NCBI GenBank assembly: GCA_038323835.1
Contig: JBBQHI010000003.1
Location: forward strand, 62,001 to 126,000
From: JACVRW01 sp038323835
GTDB lineage: Bacteria; Actinomycetota; Thermoleophilia; Solirubrobacterales; Thermoleophilaceae
DNA length: 64,000 nucleotides
Direction of reading: 5' to 3'
The notes under the pieces are model-generated. The model did no database searches, was not told where the DNA came from, and worked only from the letters and a program-made list of their open reading frames with translations. Every line of letters begins with the position of its first letter. Positions within the stretch are counted from its first letter, which is position 1. Position numbers and translations under genes: made by a program. Of the stretch, positions 41,357-49,677 are shown piece after piece.

Positions 41357-42844
41357 ATGCCATCTGAATCCGCCTCCGCCCCGGGGGTTTCACGCCGCGA
41401 ATTCCTCGAGCGCACCGCCATGGCGGCCGGAGCCGCCGGAGCTGTGGGTGTCCCCACGGAGATGCTCGTGGCCGAGGCCGCCAAGGCGGCCAACCGCTGG
41501 TCCGGCATGCCGCGCCCGCGCAACGTCCCGATCGACCACTTCGTCCTGCTGATGATGGAGAACCGGTCCTTCGATCACTACTTCGGCTGGCTGCACGGAC
41601 AGGCTGACGGCGTCCAGAACCAGCGTTTCCCCGACGCCACCGGGCACCAGGTGCGCACCCGCCCGGCCGCCTCCCTCGGAACCGGGGGCGTCGAGTTCAA
41701 GGGCTGCGGGCACCCCGATCCGGGACACGGCTGGACGTCCGGGCGCGCGCAGCTCCAGGGCGGCTTCCTGGCCCCGGGCAGCGGCAACGACGAGTTCGCG
41801 CTCACCTACTACCGACGCGGCGAACTCGGCTTCATCCACGAGGCGGCGCGCCAGTACACGCTCTACGACCGCTACTTCTGCTCACTTCTCGCCGGCACCT
41901 GGCCGAACCGCTTCTACAAGTGGTCGGCGCAGTCCGGCGGCATCAAGACCAACACCATCGAGCCCGGCGGCAACACGTGGGAGACCATCTTCGACCGCGC
42001 GCTGGCCCACGGCCTGACCGTGAAGTACTACTACTCGGACCTGCCCTTCGGAGCCCTCTGGGGACCCCGGTCCAGCGCGTGGCTGGCCCCGATCTCGCAG
42101 TACTACACCGACGCCGCCGCCGGCACGCTCCCGAACATCGCGATCGTCGACCCGCCGTTCAAGGACGGCAGCGGCGGCGACGGGCTCTCCGCGGACGAGC
42201 ACCCGCTCGGGGACGTGCGGCTCGGCCAGGCGTTCCAGGCCGACGTGGTGAACTCGTTCACGACCTCGCCGAACTACCGCCGCGGCGCGCTTTTCCTGAT
42301 CTACGACGAGTGGGGCGGTTTCTTCGAGCACGTACGGCCACCAAAGGCCCCGGACGACCGCGCGAGCACCAATCTGGACGAGGACTTCGGCCAGATGGGC
42401 TTCCGCATCCCGGCCGTGGCCATCTCCCCCTGGTCGCGCAACAACGCGGCGGACCGGGGTAAGTACGGATTCCACTTCAACGAGCGCTGGCGGGTGGACC
42501 ACGGGCGCTACGGGCACGAGTCCATCCTGAGCTTCATCAGCTATCGCTTCCAGCTCGGTTACCTGACGAAGCGACACCAGGCGGCGAACAACATCGGCAG
42601 CGGCTTCAACTGGTGGCACCCGGACTTCACACCGCCGGAGCTGCCGGATCCTGCGGCGATCGTGACCCAGCCCTGCAAGCTGGGTGGTGGCGACGTGCTG
42701 GATTCCCAGCAGGCGCACGAGAGCGACCTGGCCGCGATCGAGGCATACGCCGACCGGCACAACGTGAAGGTCTACGACGCCAAGCCGTCCAACATCTTCA
42801 CCAAGCCGGACACCGTCCAGAAGGCACTCGCCGCCGCGCCCTGA
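41357..42844 (+). CDS. Tat-exported phosphoesterase (phospholipase C-like, PF04185)
   Basis: This 495-residue protein belongs to the PF04185 phosphoesterase family (phospholipase C and acid phosphatases). It has a Tat signal (SRREFLERTAMAAGAAGAVG, residues 12-31), then IDHFVLLMMENRSFDHYFGW with the metal-binding Glu-Asn and Asp-His, YDRYFCSLLAGTWPNRFY, FLIYDEWGGFFEHVRPP with the second metal site, and HGRYGHESIL. Metal residues are present. It is likely secreted by the Tat pathway, whose tatA and tatC genes lie about 19 kb away. The substrate may be a phospholipid or other phosphate ester. The ATG at 41357 fits the signal. Confidence 0.9.
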   Translation: MPSESASAPGVSRREFLERTAMAAGAAGAVGVPTEMLVAEAAKAANRWSGMPRPRNVPIDHFVLLMMENRSFDHYFGWLHGQADGVQNQRFPDATGHQVRTRPAASLGTGGVEFKGCGHPDPGHGWTSGRAQLQGGFLAPGSGNDEFALTYYRRGELGFIHEAARQYTLYDRYFCSLLAGTWPNRFYKWSAQSGGIKTNTIEPGGNTWETIFDRALAHGLTVKYYYSDLPFGALWGPRSSAWLAPISQYYTDAAAGTLPNIAIVDPPFKDGSGGDGLSADEHPLGDVRLGQAFQADVVNSFTTSPNYRRGALFLIYDEWGGFFEHVRPPKAPDDRASTNLDEDFGQMGFRIPAVAISPWSRNNAADRGKYGFHFNERWRVDHGRYGHESILSFISYRFQLGYLTKRHQAANNIGSGFNWWHPDFTPPELPDPAAIVTQPCKLGGGDVLDSQQAHESDLAAIEAYADRHNVKVYDAKPSNIFTKPDTVQKALAAAP

Positions 42845-42888
42845 CCTCGGTTGGGGCGGGCGCGGGCGCCCATCTATAGTCGCCACCC

Positions 42889-44370
42889 GTGGAGACCCGA
42901 CTGCTGATCGGGGGCGAGCAGGCCGCGGGTAACGGCGCCGCCCTCCCCGTGGAGAACCCCGCGACGGAGGAGACCCTCGCCCAGGTCGCCGCCGCCGGGC
43001 CCGAGGACGTGGACGCGGCCATCGCCGCGGCGTCCGAGGCGGCGCCCGTGTGGGCGTCGATCCCGGCCGTCGAGCGGGCGGACCTGCTCCACGAGGTGGC
43101 GGCGCGGATGCGGGCGCGCACCGACGAGCTGGCCCGCGTCATGACCCTCGAGGGCGGCAAGCCGCTGGTGGAGAACTCCGACGAGGTGGGCTGGACGGCG
43201 GCCGCCTTCGACTACTACGCCGAGATGGGACGCAACTTCGCCGGCCGGGTGATCCCCTCGATCGAGTCCACCCAGCTCGCGCTGGTGATGAAGGAGCCGA
43301 TCGGGGTGTGGGGCTGCATCGTGCCCTGGAACTACCCGCTCCTCCTGCTGGGCTGGAAGCTGGCGCCGGCGCTGGCGGCCGGCAACTCGGTGGTGGCCAA
43401 GCCCTCGGAGCTCACGCCGCTGTCGACCCTGATGCTCGCCTCGTGCTTCGACCACCTGCTGCCCGGTGCCTTCAACATGGTGGCCGGCGCCGGTGACGTG
43501 GGCGAGGCGATCGTGCGCGATCCGCGAGTGGCGGGTGTGGCCTTCACCGGGTCGGTGGCCACCGGCAAGCACGTGGCCGCGCTCTGCGCCGAGCGCGTGG
43601 CGCGCATGAACCTCGAGATGGGCGGGAAGGATCCGTTCATCGTCTGCGCCGACGTGGCCGCCGACGTGGCGGTGGCGGCTCGCGGCGGGGCCTGGGCGGC
43701 ATACCTGAACGCGGGTCAGGTGTGCACGTCGGCGGAGCGCTTCTACGTGGCCCGCGAGGTCTACGACGAGTTCGTGGACGCCTTCGTGGAGGAGGCCCGC
43801 GGGCTGCGGGTGGGCGATCCGATGGTGGACGACACCGACGTCGGGCCGATGGTCTCGGCGGGCCAGCGGGCCAACGTCGAGGCCCAGGTGGAGTCCGCCG
43901 TGGCGGCGGGCGCCGAGCTGCTCGTGGGCGGCGGGCGGGCCGGACAGGAACGCGGCCACTTCTACGCCCCCGCCGTGGTGACCGGGGCTCCGGCGGAGAC
44001 CGACCTACTGCGCGAGGAGACCTTCGGGCCCGTGGCCCCGATCGTGCCCGTGGACTCGCTCGACGAGGCCATCGCCCTGGCCAACGGGACGCCATACGGC
44101 CTCGGCGCGAACGTGTACACCCGGGACCTGGAGACCGCGGTGCGGTGCATGCGCGAGATCAAGGCCGGGACGGTGTGGATCAACGACCCCCTCACCGACA
44201 ACGACGCGGGGCCCTTCGGCGGAATGAAGCAGTCGGGCCTGGGCCGTGAGCTGGGCCAGGAGGGGCTCGAGGCCTTCCAGGACACCAAGCACGTGCACAT
44301 CGAGACCAAGATCGCGCCCAAGGAGTGGTGGTACCCCTACGGCGGCGGCGGGCCGCCGCACGGGGCGTAG
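42889..44370 (+). CDS. NAD(P)-dependent aldehyde dehydrogenase, betaine-aldehyde type
   Basis: This 493-residue enzyme oxidises an aldehyde to an acid. It has catalytic Cys279 (NAGQVCTSAERF), general base Glu243 (NLEMGGKDPF) and Asn148 (PWNYP), and the NAD-binding FTGSVATGK segment at about 219-227. Sequence layout is like betaine or gamma-aminobutyraldehyde dehydrogenases. The GTG start gives METRLLIGGEQA. It is convergent with holA, 17 bases apart. The adjacent phosphoesterase is on the same strand; a joint role is possible but not shown. Confidence 0.93.
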   Translation: METRLLIGGEQAAGNGAALPVENPATEETLAQVAAAGPEDVDAAIAAASEAAPVWASIPAVERADLLHEVAARMRARTDELARVMTLEGGKPLVENSDEVGWTAAAFDYYAEMGRNFAGRVIPSIESTQLALVMKEPIGVWGCIVPWNYPLLLLGWKLAPALAAGNSVVAKPSELTPLSTLMLASCFDHLLPGAFNMVAGAGDVGEAIVRDPRVAGVAFTGSVATGKHVAALCAERVARMNLEMGGKDPFIVCADVAADVAVAARGGAWAAYLNAGQVCTSAERFYVAREVYDEFVDAFVEEARGLRVGDPMVDDTDVGPMVSAGQRANVEAQVESAVAAGAELLVGGGRAGQERGHFYAPAVVTGAPAETDLLREETFGPVAPIVPVDSLDEAIALANGTPYGLGANVYTRDLETAVRCMREIKAGTVWINDPLTDNDAGPFGGMKQSGLGRELGQEGLEAFQDTKHVHIETKIAPKEWWYPYGGGGPPHGA

Positions 44371-44387
44371 GCGCCGCCGGCTTCCGC

Positions 44388-45347
44388 TCAGGCGGCGCGC
44401 GAGAGCGCGAGCGTGAAGGCCGTGCCCTCGTCGAGCTGGACCTGGCCGCCGCCCCGCATGCTCACCTCGAGATCCGCGAAGACCTCGAGCGCGCGTTCAA
44501 GGGCCGGCCGGTCGGCCTTCCGGGCGCGCGACACCGTCCGCTTGGCCAGCCAGGGCGGCATGCCGAGGGAGCCGGCGACCTTCTGCTCCGGCATGCCCGC
44601 CTCGATCAGCGAGGCCGCGCGATGCACCTCGCGAAGCCGGCGGACGATCGGATAGACCAGGCGCCCCGCCCGCTCGCCGTGGGCCTCGAGCTGCTCCGCG
44701 AGCGCGAGGCATCCACGGAGGTCCCCCGCCACCAGCGCGTCGGCCAGGTCGTAGGCCTGCGGGGTGCCGTCTCCGGAGGCGAGCTCCTCCACGTCCCCCA
44801 CCCCCGCGGTGGTGGCCGGGTGGAGGGCGATCGAGAGCTTCTCCAGCTCGCGCGAGAGGCGCTGCTGGCTGGTGCCGACCCTCGTCACGAGCTCCTTGGA
44901 CGCATCGGAATCGAGCCTGAGGCCCAGCTCGAGCGCCCGCTCGACCGCCCACTTGGGCAGCTCCCAGGCTTTCGGGGCGGCGCAGTCGCGGACCTCCCCG
45001 CCGGCCTTCTCGACCGCCGTGCGCAGCGCCTTCAGCGGCTTTCCCCTGACGATCAGCACCAGGACGGTGTCGGGCGGGAGATCGGCCAGCGCGGCCTCGA
45101 GCGGCTGAAGGTCGGAGGCCTTCCAGCACCCCGCGTCGTTCACCAGGAGGTAGCGCACCCCCGGGTCGAACGTGAGCGCGGCCATCGCGGTGGACACCTC
45201 CGCCGGATCGGTCGCCCGAGCATCGAACACCTCGAGGCCGCCGGGTCCGTGCTCCTCCTCGGCCCTATGGCGCACACGGGCGCGCCACGAGTCGATCTTG
45301 GCGTCGTCGTCGCCGGATATGAGGTAGGCGGGCTTCAGCGCGGCCAC
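44388..45347 (-). CDS. holA: DNA polymerase III delta subunit
   Basis: Delta is part of the clamp loader. The 319-residue protein begins VAALKPAYLISGDDDAKIDSWRARV, with the family's LxxxxYLI-GDD at the start, an N-terminal ATPase-like domain without Walker A, a middle with EKAGGEVRDCAAPKAWELPKWAVERA and a C-terminal domain with AEQLEAHGERAGRLVYPIVRRLREV. The GTG at 45347 was chosen with GAGG just upstream; a longer frame adds 15 residues that are not family-like. The comEC-holA order is common. Length normal. Confidence 0.9.
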   Translation of the reverse strand: MAALKPAYLISGDDDAKIDSWRARVRHRAEEEHGPGGLEVFDARATDPAEVSTAMAALTFDPGVRYLLVNDAGCWKASDLQPLEAALADLPPDTVLVLIVRGKPLKALRTAVEKAGGEVRDCAAPKAWELPKWAVERALELGLRLDSDASKELVTRVGTSQQRLSRELEKLSIALHPATTAGVGDVEELASGDGTPQAYDLADALVAGDLRGCLALAEQLEAHGERAGRLVYPIVRRLREVHRAASLIEAGMPEQKVAGSLGMPPWLAKRTVSRARKADRPALERALEVFADLEVSMRGGGQVQLDEGTAFTLALSRAA

Positions 45348-45392
45348 GACCTCGCAGTCTAGGCCCGGGTGCCGCCGCCTCGACCCGGGCAC

Positions 45393-47807
45393 TCAGCGCT
45401 CGGTGTCCACCCGCATCTCTCCGTCCTCCACCGTGAGGCTCACCGTGCCGTCGCGGTCGGTGCGGTAGGTCCGCGCGCCGGCCCGTATGAGCGCATGGAG
45501 GGTCGACGGGGTCGGGTGGCCATAGGTGTTTCCCTCCCCCACCTCGATGGCCGCCACCTCCGGGCGGAGTCGCCCCAGCACCTCAGGAAGGCCGGGATCA
45601 GCGCTGCCGTGGTGGGGCACCTTCATGGCGTCCACGTCCGGCAGTGCGAGCGGCAGCAGGGCCACGCTCTCGGCGTCGGCGGAGAGCAGCAGGTCGAAGT
45701 CCCCGCTACTGACCACGGCCACGATGCCTCGTGGGTTCGGGTCCTCGGGGGGCGGCCCGGTGGGACGCGGCGGAGGAGAGAGCACCCGCACGCTGATCGA
45801 GCCCACGGCGAAGGCCGTGCCCGCCCTCGCCACCACGCGCCGGATCCCCAGGCGATCGGCCTCCGACTCCACCGCCCGGAAACCCGCGTCGGGAGTGCCA
45901 TCCCCGCCGTCGAAGAGGACGCCGACCGGAAAGTGGTCGAGAACATCGACGAGCCCACCGTGATGATCGCGTGAGGGGTGCGTGGCCACCACCGCGCTGA
46001 GGCGCCGTACCCCGGCCCTGCGCACCAGACGCCAGGCTGCCGCCTCGGGCGGGCCCGCATCGAACAGAATCGCCGCGCCGCTCGGATCCTGGATCAGCGT
46101 GGCGTCGCCCTGCCCCACGTCGAGGAAGCGGACGGTGAACCCGCGGGGAGGCCGGGGCGGGCCAAGTACGTGTCCCCCGGCCAACAGAAGAGCGGCGACG
46201 GCGACTGCCGCCAGAGCCGCCCGCCGTGTCCGGGCCATCCGCCGCCAGGCGCCCGCAGCCTCCTGCGCACGGTCGCCTCCGCGGCGGAGCAGCCTCGAGG
46301 CCCCGGCCCAGGCGGCCAGCAGGAGGCCGTAGGCCATGGCCAGGGTCAGCGGGGATCGCACCGGCGGGGTGACCACTCCGCCGGGCACGTCCGCGAACGC
46401 CCGCGCCACCCAGGAGAGATAGCCGAGCGGTAGGCCCGCCACCCATCCGAGCGCGGACGCGAGCGCAAGCGCCAGCGGGGCCACCGGCGGTCCGAGGCCC
46501 ACGAGCTGGCCCACGGCGGCCTTTGCCATTCCCAGCCACATGACGGGCGCTACCGCCGGCAGCGCAAACAGGTTCGCGCCCAGGCCCGCCAGCGGCACGC
46601 GCCCGAAGTGGAGCGCCAGAAGCGGAGCCGTGGCCACGGTGGCGGCGACGCTCATCGCCACGCCATCCACCGCAGCGCGCGATGCCGCGACCCGCACGGG
46701 GGCGCGGGCTGGAGCCGGGCCGGGGCGAAGCGCCTCCAGCACCGACGCCATTCCGCGCCGCAGGGGCGGCGCCAGGACGATGATCCCGGCGACCGCGGCA
46801 AAGGAGAGCTGCCACCCGGGATCGCCCGCGGCCCGGGGGTTGGCGACGAGCGTGACCGCCGCCGCCAGCAACAGCGCGTATGCACCCGAGCCGGGGCGCG
46901 ACGCCGCCGTGGCCGCGATACCGGCGGCGCCCATCACGCCGGCGCGCTGGAGGGCGGGGCCCGCGCCGGCGAGGGGCACGTACAGGGCAGTGAGCAACAG
47001 GAGCCCGAGGAGCCTCGCCCTCGCGCCGAGACCGGCCAGAGCCAAAAGGGGAAGCGCGAGCGCGGCGAGCAGGACCACGTTCTGGCCCGAGACGGCCAAT
47101 AGGTGAGCCAGGCCGCTGTCGCGGAAGTCCTGGCGCACGCCCGGGTCGATGTCCTGGTCCTCGCCCAGGACCATGCCACGGACGAGCTCGGCCCCCGCCG
47201 TGTCGAGGCCTGCCTCCACCCCCGTCTCCGCTCGACGCCGCGCGGCGTCGAGCGCTCCGGGAACACCACCGCGCCGGTTCCCGTCCCGGTGGGCCGTCCG
47301 CGCGTAGAGCTCGGCCGCCAACCCGCGCCGCCGCAGCTGGGCCTCGTAGGCCTCCGCGTGCGGGCGGAGCGCCGTGAGGGTGCCCCTGACGGTGAGCCCC
47401 TCCCCCACGCCCGAGTGTCGCGGCAGCGGCGCCCACTGCGACGTGCGCATCAGGAGGCGCGCCCCGCGCAGGGGCCCGCTGCTCACGGTGACCTCGGCCG
47501 ACGAGCCGAACCGACCGGGGCGGATCGGCGTGACCAGCCACGCACGGACCGTCACGGACTCTCCATCTCGCACGCGTGCGGCAGGAGCATCGATCGCGTC
47601 GAGGCGGAGATCCCCGGCCGCCGCGCCACTCAGCACCAGCGCCGCCGCGAGAGCCCCCGCCAGCGGCGCGCTCGCCAGCCCCGCCACGACGCAGCCCAGG
47701 CCGGCCGCTACACCGGCCGCCGGGACCTGCGGGTAGGGCGCGAGCCCCAGTCCGAGGGCGAGGGCCGCCATCGCCACGTGCCACGGACGGTCGCGCAGTG
47801 CGTTCAT
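45393..47807 (-). CDS. comEC: ComEC/Rec2 competence protein, DNA channel
   Basis: ComEC is the membrane channel for single-stranded DNA uptake. The 804-residue protein has two N-terminal membrane segments, the DUF4131 region (about 65-190), the competence domain (about 205-480) with LVRGMVLGEDQDIDPGVRQDFRDSGLAHLLAVSGQNVVLLA, and a C-terminal metallo-beta-lactamase-like domain (about 545-800) with FLDVGQGDATLIQ and PHHGS. The metal motif, usually HxHxDH, reads THPSRDHHGG, so one His is Ser. It lies 6 bases after comEA, so DNA uptake is possible, though pilus genes are not here. Confidence 0.92.
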   Translation of the reverse strand: MNALRDRPWHVAMAALALGLGLAPYPQVPAAGVAAGLGCVVAGLASAPLAGALAAALVLSGAAAGDLRLDAIDAPAARVRDGESVTVRAWLVTPIRPGRFGSSAEVTVSSGPLRGARLLMRTSQWAPLPRHSGVGEGLTVRGTLTALRPHAEAYEAQLRRRGLAAELYARTAHRDGNRRGGVPGALDAARRRAETGVEAGLDTAGAELVRGMVLGEDQDIDPGVRQDFRDSGLAHLLAVSGQNVVLLAALALPLLALAGLGARARLLGLLLLTALYVPLAGAGPALQRAGVMGAAGIAATAASRPGSGAYALLLAAAVTLVANPRAAGDPGWQLSFAAVAGIIVLAPPLRRGMASVLEALRPGPAPARAPVRVAASRAAVDGVAMSVAATVATAPLLALHFGRVPLAGLGANLFALPAVAPVMWLGMAKAAVGQLVGLGPPVAPLALALASALGWVAGLPLGYLSWVARAFADVPGGVVTPPVRSPLTLAMAYGLLLAAWAGASRLLRRGGDRAQEAAGAWRRMARTRRAALAAVAVAALLLAGGHVLGPPRPPRGFTVRFLDVGQGDATLIQDPSGAAILFDAGPPEAAAWRLVRRAGVRRLSAVVATHPSRDHHGGLVDVLDHFPVGVLFDGGDGTPDAGFRAVESEADRLGIRRVVARAGTAFAVGSISVRVLSPPPRPTGPPPEDPNPRGIVAVVSSGDFDLLLSADAESVALLPLALPDVDAMKVPHHGSADPGLPEVLGRLRPEVAAIEVGEGNTYGHPTPSTLHALIRAGARTYRTDRDGTVSLTVEDGEMRVDTER

Positions 47808-47813
47808 CGGCCG

Positions 47814-48416
47814 TCATGGCTGAAGGGCCTTGCGAAGGGCCGCGAGCCGCTTCTCCCCGATCCCCTCCACCTCGCCCAGGTCGCTGAGCGAGGAGAAGCC
47901 GCCGTGCTGGGCGCGGTACTCCATGATGCGCTGGGCGAGCGTCGGCCCTATGCCGTCGAGCGCGTCGAGCTGCTCGAGCGTCGCGCTTCCGAGGCTCACC
48001 CGCACGCCCGGCGCCGCCCCGGGCGCGCTCCCGGCCACACCGGGGATGGCGCTCCCGCCGCCGCGCGGCGGGACAACGACCTGCTGGCCGTCCTCGACCT
48101 TCGCGGCCAGGTTCAGCCCGTTCATGTCCGCTCTGCGGCCCGGGCCCCCGGCCAGTCTCACGGCCGTGGCGATCCGCGCGCCGGCGGGAACGCGGACCAG
48201 ACCGGGCCGCAGAACGGCACCGGCCACATGCACGAGCACAGCCGGCGGGGCGCCCCGGGCGGGGCTCGACGCAGCGTCGGCTCCGCTCCCGGGCCCGCCG
48301 ATCCTCACGGGCGTGGCGCTCTGCCCACCACCACCGATCGCGCGTGTGAGCGCGAACACGCCGAGCACCGCGGCGACGGCCCAGACGGCAAGTGTTCCCA
48401 TGGAGCGGTCAGCCAT
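47814..48416 (-). CDS. comEA: ComEA-like DNA-binding competence protein
   Basis: ComEA binds incoming DNA at the membrane. The 200-residue protein starts at ATG 48416 with a membrane anchor (about residues 7-25), then an SLBB-type domain (about 60-118) with HVAGAVLRPGLVRVPAGARIATAVRLAGG and LNLAAKVEDGQQVVVP, and a C-terminal double helix-hairpin-helix (about 140-200) with LGSATLEQLDALDGIGPTLAQRIMEYRAQHGGF and LGEVEGIGEKRLAAL. A low-complexity Gly/Ser/Ala linker connects them. It precedes comEC by 6 bases. Confidence 0.92.
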   Translation of the reverse strand: MADRSMGTLAVWAVAAVLGVFALTRAIGGGGQSATPVRIGGPGSGADAASSPARGAPPAVLVHVAGAVLRPGLVRVPAGARIATAVRLAGGPGRRADMNGLNLAAKVEDGQQVVVPPRGGGSAIPGVAGSAPGAAPGVRVSLGSATLEQLDALDGIGPTLAQRIMEYRAQHGGFSSLSDLGEVEGIGEKRLAALRKALQP

Positions 48417-48483
48417 GGCCACGACCGTACGACGGGCCGGCAGACGTGTGGGTGACGTGGGTGACAGCGTCGTAAAAACGCGC

Positions 48484-48759
48484 TCAGCGCACCTCGAAGC
48501 CCGGGAGACCCTCGGCGGGCTCCTCCTCCACCTCGACGCTCTCCACCCGCGCACCGCGGGGTCCCCGGCGGCTCACCTCGACCATCGCGTCGAGATCGGC
48601 CTCCGGACCCTCGAACACAGCCTCCACCGCACCGTCGCCTCGGTTACGCACCCAGCCGGCGACTCCGCGACGCGCCGCCTCGCGACGGACGGTGTCGCGA
48701 AAGAAGACACCCTGGACGTGCCCATGCACGACCACGCGGCGCCGACCCCGCTCGCTCAT
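48484..48759 (-). CDS. Acylphosphatase
   Basis: Acylphosphatase hydrolyses acyl phosphates such as acetyl or carbamoyl phosphate. The 91-residue protein has HGHVQGVFFRDTVRREA with catalytic Arg21 and WVRNRGDGAVEAVFEG with catalytic Asn39. The Gly before FFR is replaced by Phe (VQGVFFR instead of VQGVGFR/YR), a mild deviation. The ATG at 48759 has GGAG 6 bases upstream; the longer frame upstream is a shadow of the ADI-like gene on the other strand. The gene is convergent with nothing and stands between comEA (67 bases away) and the divergent ADI-like gene. Confidence 0.93.
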   Translation of the reverse strand: MSERGRRRVVVHGHVQGVFFRDTVRREAARRGVAGWVRNRGDGAVEAVFEGPEADLDAMVEVSRRGPRGARVESVEVEEEPAEGLPGFEVR

Positions 48760-48798
48760 ACTCCGCAAGCGTTCACGAGGAAAGGGCGGCTCTCGAAC

Positions 48799-49677
48799 AT
48801 GCAAGCGGGCGGGGAAACGGGCTGGGGCGTCGACTCCGAGTACGGACGGCTGCTCGACGTGCTCCTGTGCCCGCCAGACCACTTTCGCTGGCTGCCCACC
48901 AGCGCGATCTCGCGGGCGACGCTCGACTCCGGTCTCGCCTTCGACCACCAGGCGGCGGTGCGCCAACACGCCGAGATGGTGTCCGTGTACGAGGAGAACG
49001 GCGTCCGGACGCACTTCCTCGAAGCGGATCCGGCGCTTCCGTACCAGGTGTTCGCGCGCGACTCGAGCATCAACGTTCCGGACGGCCCGATCGTGACCCA
49101 GCCCGCCCAGTGGTGGCGGCGGGGCGAATATGCGGCCGTCATCCGCTTCTACCAGGGACAGGGGATCCCGATCAAGGAGATGGTGACCGCAGGAACGCTC
49201 GAGGGAGGAGATTTCATGATCGTCGAGCCCGGTGTGGCCGCGATCGGCACGGGTGAGGAGCGGACTCAGGAGCAGGCGGCGCGCCAGGTGGCGTCCTGGC
49301 TGGAGGCCGACGGCTGGGAGGTGCGGGTGGAGCGCATCCCGCCTCATTTCCTGCACATCGACGTGCTGGCGTGCATGCTGGGCGAGAAGCTTGCCGCGGT
49401 GTGCGTGGAGCAGGCGTCCACCGGCTTTGTTCGCTGGCTGGAGGAGAAGGGCGTCGAGATCGTGCCCGTCACGCTCGCCGCGGCCCTCAAGCTCGGTGTG
49501 AACGGGGTCTGCCTGGGCGGGGACCGGGTGCTGTCCACGGCCGAGTCGAAGGACCTCAACGAGCGGCTGCGCGCCCTCGGCCTCACCGTCTACGACCCCG
49601 AGCTGTCGGCGTTCACCCTCGGGGGCGGCGGCGCGCACTGCCTGATGCAGGCGATCCGGCGCGAACGCGTGGGCTGA
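48799..49677 (+). CDS. Arginine deiminase / dimethylarginine dimethylaminohydrolase-like protein
   Basis: This 292-residue member of the guanidine-modifying enzyme superfamily likely hydrolyses arginine, dimethylarginine or a related guanidine. It has YQVFARDSSINVPDGPIV (the substrate Asp region), TLEGGDFMIV with the active-site Glu-Gly-Gly-Asp, HFLHIDVLACMLGEKL with the catalytic His, and the nucleophile Cys281 in GGGGAHCLMQAI. Family members normally have GGGxHCxT, so the residue after Cys differs. ATG at 48799 was chosen. It overlaps the M20 gene start by one base (TGATG), so the two are coupled. Confidence 0.88.
   Translation: MQAGGETGWGVDSEYGRLLDVLLCPPDHFRWLPTSAISRATLDSGLAFDHQAAVRQHAEMVSVYEENGVRTHFLEADPALPYQVFARDSSINVPDGPIVTQPAQWWRRGEYAAVIRFYQGQGIPIKEMVTAGTLEGGDFMIVEPGVAAIGTGEERTQEQAARQVASWLEADGWEVRVERIPPHFLHIDVLACMLGEKLAAVCVEQASTGFVRWLEEKGVEIVPVTLAAALKLGVNGVCLGGDRVLSTAESKDLNERLRALGLTVYDPELSAFTLGGGGAHCLMQAIRRERVG

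Noticed and set aside
47830..48798. Long open frame upstream of the ADI-like gene on the plus strand
   Set aside because: It runs antisense over comEA and the acylphosphatase gene, and only the part from 48799 on has family similarity. It is a GC-bias shadow.
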